Shown here piece after piece: positions 7,091 through 11,659 of a DNA stretch of 11,659 bases (its first letter is position 1; every line of letters begins with the position of its first letter). The notes under the pieces were generated by a model, which was not told where the DNA came from, searched no databases, and was given only the letters and a program-made list of their open reading frames with translations. A program made the position numbers and the translations under genes. This stretch comes from JAAFIP01 sp043747295 (GTDB lineage Bacteria; Pseudomonadota; Gammaproteobacteria; Burkholderiales; Burkholderiaceae_C), in the NCBI GenBank assembly GCA_043747295.1, contig JAYTPK010000306.1, positions 1 through 11,659 of the forward strand, written 5' to 3'.

Positions 7091-8182
7091 ATGACTCCCC
7101 CAACACCTACTCCCCCGCATTGGCGCTTGGCGCGTTCAAGCCGCTTGCTAGCGGGAGCGGTACTGGTCGGTGTGGTGGGCGTAGCCACTTTGGGCTGCGC
7201 CAACAACCAACAACAAGCATGGGAGAGCCGAGGCCCATCGCGCACCCAAGCCTTGGCCGATGCAGTGGGCATGCCCACAGCAGACACACACCAAATTACC
7301 GACTTCACGTGGACTGACGCATCGCGCCAGCGTGATGTGCTGGCCAAGTTGTATTTACCAGCCCAGCCAGCGGGCCAAGCCAGTGGTCAGCCCGTACCAT
7401 TGGTGGTGTTTTCGCACGGTATCGGCGGCTCGCGTGATGGTTACACCTATATCGGCAAATACTTGGCCGCTAATGGCATAGCCGCGCTGCACCTGCAGCA
7501 TGCGGGCAGCGACCGCAACATTTGGTTTGGCAACCCACTGGCCATGGTCAGCCGGCTGCAAACCGCTGCCAAAGAATCTGAGGCGATAGACCGCGCCAAA
7601 GACGTATCTTTTGCACTAGACCAAGTGCTGGCTGATGCCGCACTTAGCCCGCGCATTGACGCATCGCGCATTGCCGCTGCAGGCCATTCCTATGGCGCCA
7701 ACACCACACTACTGGTGGCAGGTGCCCGCGTGCAGCGCGAGGGTCGCACGCTAGACTACACCGACGCGCGCATCAAAGCGGCTGTCATCATCAGCGCGCC
7801 ACCGTTTTACGGTGAAGGCAATCCGCAGTCGATTTTGGGCGGCGTGGCTATCCCCACTTTGCACATTACCGCTACGGGTGACGAGATCAAAATTCCGGGC
7901 TACTACTCGGGCGCGCAAGACCGCGTCACGGTGTATGAGGCCATTGGCTCGGCCACAGCCAATGCTGCCAAAGCCTTGGCGGTGTTCAAAGAAGGCTCCC
8001 ACAGTATGTTTACCGACCGTTTGGGCACTGGCGGGGCCGAGCTGAACCCGAAGGTCAAGATAGCCACCCGTGAGCTGACCTTGGCCTTTCTCAAGGCGCG
8101 TTTTGCGGGGCAGGGCGCAGACCTGGGCGACTGGCCCGAGCGGCATAAGGCGCTGTTGGCCCGGTTTGAGCGCAAGGGCTAG
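7091..8182 (+). CDS. Alpha/beta hydrolase with lipoprotein-like N-terminus (dienelactone hydrolase/PAF-acetylhydrolase-like)
   Basis: The gene encodes 363 aa. A hydrophobic segment (19-35) ends ATLGC, which gives a possible but non-consensus lipobox with Cys36. The protein is thus probably exported and perhaps anchored to a membrane. The catalytic fold is clear: oxyanion-hole HG in VVFSHGIGGS (106-114), nucleophile elbow AAGHSYGANTT with Ser200 in GxSxG, a candidate acid Asp264 in ITATGDEIKIPG, and His304 in EGSHSMF. The core resembles predicted dienelactone hydrolases and PAF-acetylhydrolase relatives, so an ester or lactone substrate is likely, but the natural substrate is unknown. ATG 7091 has no visible Shine-Dalgarno. 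It lies 150 bp after the orphan bug gene and 146 bp before xdhA, so it may be its own transcription unit. A periplasmic esterase releasing an acid for the neighbouring Bug protein is conceivable. Confidence 0.88.
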   Translation: MTPPTPTPPHWRLARSSRLLAGAVLVGVVGVATLGCANNQQQAWESRGPSRTQALADAVGMPTADTHQITDFTWTDASRQRDVLAKLYLPAQPAGQASGQPVPLVVFSHGIGGSRDGYTYIGKYLAANGIAALHLQHAGSDRNIWFGNPLAMVSRLQTAAKESEAIDRAKDVSFALDQVLADAALSPRIDASRIAAAGHSYGANTTLLVAGARVQREGRTLDYTDARIKAAVIISAPPFYGEGNPQSILGGVAIPTLHITATGDEIKIPGYYSGAQDRVTVYEAIGSATANAAKALAVFKEGSHSMFTDRLGTGGAELNPKVKIATRELTLAFLKARFAGQGADLGDWPERHKALLARFERKG

Positions 8183-8227
8183 GGATGAGGCTAAGGCTAA
8201 ACGCTAAAAATGCGTGAAAAGCGGCTT

Positions 8228-8248
8228 GTTTGAATACCAAACTTGAAA
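8228..8248 (+). promoter_or_regulatory. Candidate LysR-type box overlapping a possible -35 upstream of xdhA
   Basis: GTTTG (8228-8232) and CAAAC (8238-8242) form a perfect dyad over a 5-bp centre. It contains a T-N11-A arrangement (T8229, A8241), the general LysR-regulator signature. TTGAAA follows at 8243-8248 and could be a -35, with TACAAA at 8264-8269 as a weak -10 (15-bp spacer). LysR regulators often sit beside xanthine dehydrogenase genes, but none is in this window. Confidence 0.3.
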
Positions 8249-8328
8249 AAGCAGTTATTCAGTTACAAACGACAATGCCGCCCTAATTGCCCAATAAAAT
8301 GGGGGTTCAATCACCTACATGACCTCCC

Positions 8329-9810
8329 ATGAGCGAAGCTACTAACACTGTCCGCTTTGTGCTCGACGGCACCATCGTCGAAGCCCAAGGCAAACGCCGT
8401 ACCACCACCGTGCTGGATTACCTGCGCGAAGAACTGCACCGCACGGGTACCAAAGAGGGTTGCGCCGAGGGCGACTGCGGCGCGTGCGTGGTGCTGGTGG
8501 GCGAGCTGAACTCCGCTGGCACAGCCATTAACTACGTGCCCAGCAACTCTTGCATGCAACTGCTGCCATCGCTTGACGGTAAATCTGTCAAAACCGTTGA
8601 AAGCCTGAAGGCCAAAGACGGCACGCTGCACCCCATCCAGCAAGGCATGGTGGACTGCTTTGGCTCGCAGTGCGGCTTTTGCACGCCAGGCATTGTGATG
8701 AGCTTAACTGGCCTTGTGCAAACCAACGCCTGCCCTAACCGTGCGCAGATTAACGATGCGTTAAGCGGCAACCTGTGCCGCTGCACCGGCTACAAGCCCA
8801 TCATTGACGCGACATTGAAGGCCTGCCAGCGCCCCGCTGCTGAGCTCAAAATTAACGACACCGCAGACGTGGCCTTGCTGCAGCAAATTGCCCGCGAAAG
8901 CGAGCCTACTGTGGGTTTGGACGGTCAGATCATCACCCAGCCCGTGGTGCGCACTAAAAAAGGCAGCGAATTCGTATCGCCATCCACCATCGACGAAGTA
9001 GCCGCGTATTTGGTTAAACATCCTCAGGCCACTTTGCTGGCAGGCAGCACCGAGATTGGCCTGCAAGTGAACAAGCAGTTTGTGCGGCCTGAACATATCG
9101 TCTACTTGGGCAATGTGGCTGAACTCAAAGCTGTCAAAGATAACGAAGACACCTGGAGCATTGGTGCTGCCACATCGCTCACCGTGGTTGAAAATTTGGT
9201 GGCCAAGGCGTACCCCGATTTTGCCGAAGTCATTCGCCGTTTCGGCTCGCCCCCCATCCGATCTACCGCCACGCTGGCAGGCAACATTGCCAACGGCTCA
9301 CCCATTGGCGACACCATGCCCTGCCTGATGGCGCTGGGCGCTACTCTGGTGCTGCGCGCAGGCGAGAAGACGCGTAAGGTTGCACTCGATGCCTTCTACA
9401 CCGGCATGAAAACTAATGTGCTGCAAGCTGGCGAGTTCATTGTGTCGATAGAGCTGCCCAGGCCTAAAGCAGGCCAAGTGTTTCGTGCCCACAAAATCAG
9501 CAAACGTTTTGACCAAGACATCTCGGCCACTGTGGCCGCCATTCGCTACGAGCTGGTAGACGGCAAATTAAAGAATGTGCAAATTGCCTACAACGGCATG
9601 GCCCCGTCACCCTGTCGCGCACCCAAGATGGAAGCAGTGATTGAAGGCAAATCACCCGCCGATGTGCGCGCTGCAGCCATTGATGCAGCTATTACCGCCA
9701 GCTTTCCTGCACGCGATGGCTTGCGCGCTACTTGGGCCTACCGCTCGCTGGTGGCACGCAACTTGATAGTGCAGTTTGTTGAAGAATCGCAAGAGAAAGA
9801 GGTAGCTTGA
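8329..9810 (+). CDS. xdhA: Xanthine dehydrogenase small subunit XdhA (2Fe-2S and FAD domains)
   Basis: This 493-aa cytoplasmic subunit carries electrons from the molybdenum centre through two iron-sulfur clusters to FAD and NAD+. Domains in order: a plant-type 2Fe-2S ferredoxin domain (about 5-95) with Cys45, Cys50, Cys53 (CAEGDCGAC) and Cys75; an alpha-helical 2Fe-2S domain (about 100-165) with Cys115, Cys118 (CGFC) and Cys150, Cys152 (CRC); an FAD-binding domain (about 212-385) with LLAGSTEIG (236-244) and ATLAGNIANGSPIGD (314-328); and a C-terminal flavin-associated domain to the end. All eight cluster cysteines are present. The fused Fe-S/FAD layout is that of the Rhodobacter capsulatus type XdhA. 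No Shine-Dalgarno precedes ATG 8329; the sequence before it is GACCTCCC. The stop TGA at 9808-9810 lies 1 nt before the xdhB ATG. Confidence 0.96.
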   Translation: MSEATNTVRFVLDGTIVEAQGKRRTTTVLDYLREELHRTGTKEGCAEGDCGACVVLVGELNSAGTAINYVPSNSCMQLLPSLDGKSVKTVESLKAKDGTLHPIQQGMVDCFGSQCGFCTPGIVMSLTGLVQTNACPNRAQINDALSGNLCRCTGYKPIIDATLKACQRPAAELKINDTADVALLQQIARESEPTVGLDGQIITQPVVRTKKGSEFVSPSTIDEVAAYLVKHPQATLLAGSTEIGLQVNKQFVRPEHIVYLGNVAELKAVKDNEDTWSIGAATSLTVVENLVAKAYPDFAEVIRRFGSPPIRSTATLAGNIANGSPIGDTMPCLMALGATLVLRAGEKTRKVALDAFYTGMKTNVLQAGEFIVSIELPRPKAGQVFRAHKISKRFDQDISATVAAIRYELVDGKLKNVQIAYNGMAPSPCRAPKMEAVIEGKSPADVRAAAIDAAITASFPARDGLRATWAYRSLVARNLIVQFVEESQEKEVA

Positions 9811-9811
9811 T

Positions 9812-11659
9812 ATGAACGCACCCACCACCCTCAAAGAGCTGATGCCAGCATCGCCTGATACAGATAACAAGGGCCAGCAAGGCCAAGACATCATCCACGA
9901 AAGCGCCCACCTGCATGTAACAGGTGAGGCCGTCTACACCGATGACATTCCTGAGCTGCGCGGCACGCTGTATGCAGCACTCATTTTGTCGCCTGTAGCG
10001 CACGGTGAGCTGATTGGCGACGGAATTGATTACGCTGCCATCATGAAAGAACACGGCGTAGTAGCCGTGTACACCGCCAAAGATATTCCTGGCGAAAACA
10101 ATTGCGGCCCCATCATCCATGACGACCCGTTTTTAGCCGATGGCAAAGTAGAGTTTTTAGGCCAAGCCGTGGCCGTAGTGGTAGCCACCGACATGCTGTA
10201 CGCCCGCGAGGTGGCCAAGCGTGCCAAAGTGCTGGTGAAAGAACTGCCTGCACTGCTGACCATTGAGGAAGCGCTAGAGGCAAAGAGCTTCATCATGCCC
10301 GCCAAAGGCATTACGCGTGGCAAGCCTGCCGAAGCTATTGACAACGCCCCCCACAAAATCACTGGCAGCACCTACTGCGGCCAGCAAGAGCAGTTTTACC
10401 TGGAAGGCCAAATAACGTATGCCGTGCCACGCGAGGATGATCAACTGACCTTGTATGTATCTACCCAGCACCCCGATGGCAACCAGCGCGAAGCTGCTGC
10501 TGCGCTGAACCTGACCACCAAAGACGTAGAAGTGATCTGCCGCCGCATGGGCGGTGCGTTTGGTGGCAAAGAGGGCAATGCCAGCATCTTCAGCCAGTCC
10601 GCTGCGCTGGCTGCATTCAAACTGAAAAAGCCTGTCAAGCTGCGCATTAACCGCGACGACGACATGATGGTGACCGGCAAACGCCACGATTTTCGTATTG
10701 ACTACACCGTAGGCTTTGACGACACAGGCCGCATCTTGGGTGCCGACTTTATGTTGGCCAGCCGCTGCGGCTACAGCACCGACTTTAGCGGCCCGGTGAA
10801 TGACCGCGCTGTGCTGCACATCGACAACTGCTACTACCTGCCGCACCTGCACATCATCAGCCACCGCTGCAAAACCCACACCCAGTCGGGCACCGCGTTT
10901 CGCGGCTTTGGTGGGCCCCAGGGCATGTTTGGCATTGAAACGGTGATTGAAGAAATCGCACTTAAAACCGGCCTGGACGCGCTAGATGTTCGCAAAGCTA
11001 ACCTGTACCAAGACCCCGCTGTCAGCGGCGACCTTGGCAGCATGACCACGCAGTACAACCAAGTGATTGAAGACTTTATTGCCGACAAAGTAATAGACCA
11101 GGTTGAGGCCGAGTCAAAGTACCGCGCCCGCCGTGACAGCGTGAACGCTTTCAATGCCAAAAATAAATACCGCAAAAAAGGCGTGGCTTTAGTACCGCTG
11201 AAATTCGGCATCAGCTTTACCGCCACCATGCTAAACCAAGGCGGTGCGCTGCTGAACATTTACATGGACGGCTCGGTTAGCGTGAACCACGGCGGCACCG
11301 AAATGGGCCAAGGCCTGAACACCAAAATGCAACAGGTTGCTGCTGACGGCCTAGGCATACCCGTGCGCTATGTGCGCGTGAGCGGCACCGACACACAAAA
11401 GGTGCCTAACGCATCCGCCACTGCAGCATCCAGCGGGGCCGACATCAACGGCGCAGCGATTAACAACGCCTGCGACCAAATGCGTGCACGCCTGGCACCT
11501 GTGGCTGCGCGTATGCTGGGTTGTGATGCCGAGGACATCATTTTTGCCCAAGGTGCAGCATCCGTTCGGCAAGACGCCACCCCCGTTCGTCCTGAGCTTG
11601 TCGAAGGATTTACCCCATCTTCGACACCACCCAAACCCAAGCAAGTAGACTGGAAGAGC
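9812..11659 (+). CDS. xdhB: Xanthine dehydrogenase molybdopterin-binding large subunit XdhB, 3' truncated by window edge
   Basis: The frame is open for 616 codons from ATG 9812 to the last base; the family is usually about 750-800 aa, so the C-terminus is missing. This subunit holds the molybdenum cofactor and hydroxylates hypoxanthine and xanthine. Visible landmarks: the N-terminal a/b hammerhead (ESAHLHVTGEAVYTDDIPE, about 30-48), QFYLEGQ with Glu198, GGAFGGKE (247-254), FRGFGGPQG with Arg364, and NHGGTEMGQG (492-501). Glu198 and Arg364 correspond, by motif, to the purine-binding Glu232 and Arg310 of the R. capsulatus enzyme, which favours a true xanthine dehydrogenase over an aldehyde oxidase. 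AAAGAGG (9796-9802) is a good Shine-Dalgarno, and the start overlaps xdhA to within 1 nt. Residues about 583-610 look like an insertion that contains a dispersed DNA repeat. Confidence 0.95.
   Translation, partial: MNAPTTLKELMPASPDTDNKGQQGQDIIHESAHLHVTGEAVYTDDIPELRGTLYAALILSPVAHGELIGDGIDYAAIMKEHGVVAVYTAKDIPGENNCGPIIHDDPFLADGKVEFLGQAVAVVVATDMLYAREVAKRAKVLVKELPALLTIEEALEAKSFIMPAKGITRGKPAEAIDNAPHKITGSTYCGQQEQFYLEGQITYAVPREDDQLTLYVSTQHPDGNQREAAAALNLTTKDVEVICRRMGGAFGGKEGNASIFSQSAALAAFKLKKPVKLRINRDDDMMVTGKRHDFRIDYTVGFDDTGRILGADFMLASRCGYSTDFSGPVNDRAVLHIDNCYYLPHLHIISHRCKTHTQSGTAFRGFGGPQGMFGIETVIEEIALKTGLDALDVRKANLYQDPAVSGDLGSMTTQYNQVIEDFIADKVIDQVEAESKYRARRDSVNAFNAKNKYRKKGVALVPLKFGISFTATMLNQGGALLNIYMDGSVSVNHGGTEMGQGLNTKMQQVAADGLGIPVRYVRVSGTDTQKVPNASATAASSGADINGAAINNACDQMRARLAPVAARMLGCDAEDIIFAQGAASVRQDATPVRPELVEGFTPSSTPPKPKQVDWKS
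11583..11626 (+). repeat. Dispersed palindromic repeat embedded in frame in xdhB
   Basis: The core CGTTCGTCCTGAGCTTGTCG, continuing GAAGG to 11607, matches a small repeat that I recall as scattered widely in Burkholderiales and other proteobacterial genomes, mostly between genes. A shortened second arm follows: TGTCGAAG (11599-11606) pairs perfectly with CTTCGACA (11619-11626). AT/AT adds two more pairs across a bulged G, leaving a 7-nt loop. In the xdhB frame the core reads VRPELVEG (592-599); on the other strand it reads SFDKLRTNG. Both peptides are typical translations of this repeat. There is no stop or frameshift. Confidence 0.75.

Noticed and set aside
8180..8210. Tandem GGCTAA-like hexamers after the hydrolase gene
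   Set aside because: Only two exact units plus degenerate neighbours. It is too short and irregular to call a repeat array, although a similar AAGGCTAAGCTAAA is found at 5781-5794.
10274..10879. 201-aa open frame on the minus strand opposite xdhB
   Set aside because: It lies wholly inside a frame with all conserved XdhB motifs on the plus strand. It is a shadow caused by GC-biased codon use.
11583..11643. Possible frameshift or pseudogene end of xdhB at the repeat
   Set aside because: The frame continues without a stop from 9812 to the window edge (616 whole codons), and the bases after the repeat still read as protein (KQVDWKS).
1..11659. CRISPR array, tRNA, rRNA, transposase or phage genes
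   Set aside because: Looked for regular repeat-spacer patterns, cloverleaf and mobile-element motifs, and saw none.

Overview
The window looks like chromosome of a betaproteobacterium in the Burkholderiales, probably Comamonadaceae (Rhodoferax/Polaromonas-like). Three things point there: two Bug/TctC-family binding proteins, a split XdhA/XdhB xanthine dehydrogenase, and two kinds of small dispersed repeat that I associate with that group. The family assignment is from memory, not from a search. No phage, transposase, tRNA, rRNA or CRISPR is visible.

Layout. (1) Positions 1-2764, plus strand: the 3' end of tctB, a complete tctA, then a Bug-type periplasmic binding protein. Together they form a tripartite tricarboxylate transport (TTT) set. 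A perfect UUCG-capped hairpin lies just before the bug start codon. (2) Positions 2794-5581, minus strand: an ABC importer of the NitT/TauT (SsuABC/ThiXYZ-like) type. In transcription order it is binding protein, a 116-bp gap holding a terminator-like hairpin and a dispersed repeat, ATPase, permease. (3) Positions 5582-5953: a divergent intergenic region with several dyads. (4) Positions 5954-6940: a second, orphan Bug protein. (5) Positions 7091-8182: an alpha/beta hydrolase with a lipoprotein-like N-terminus. (6) Positions 8329 to the right edge: xdhA (2Fe-2S/FAD subunit) and xdhB (molybdopterin subunit, cut by the window edge).

How it may work together. Three solute-capture systems (TTT, orphan Bug, ABC) sit within about 9 kb beside a molybdenum hydroxylase whose visible active-site residues match purine-oxidising xanthine dehydrogenase. 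A scavenging locus feeding carboxylates or N-heterocycles into catabolism is plausible. The sequence does not fix any transporter substrate, and the genes may simply be neighbours.

The most unusual signal is near the right edge. A dispersed palindromic repeat, readable as the peptide VRPELVEG, sits inside xdhB and keeps the reading frame. It appears to extend a surface loop, much like the protein-coding palindromic elements of Rickettsia. I did not find a convincing wholly new multi-gene system.
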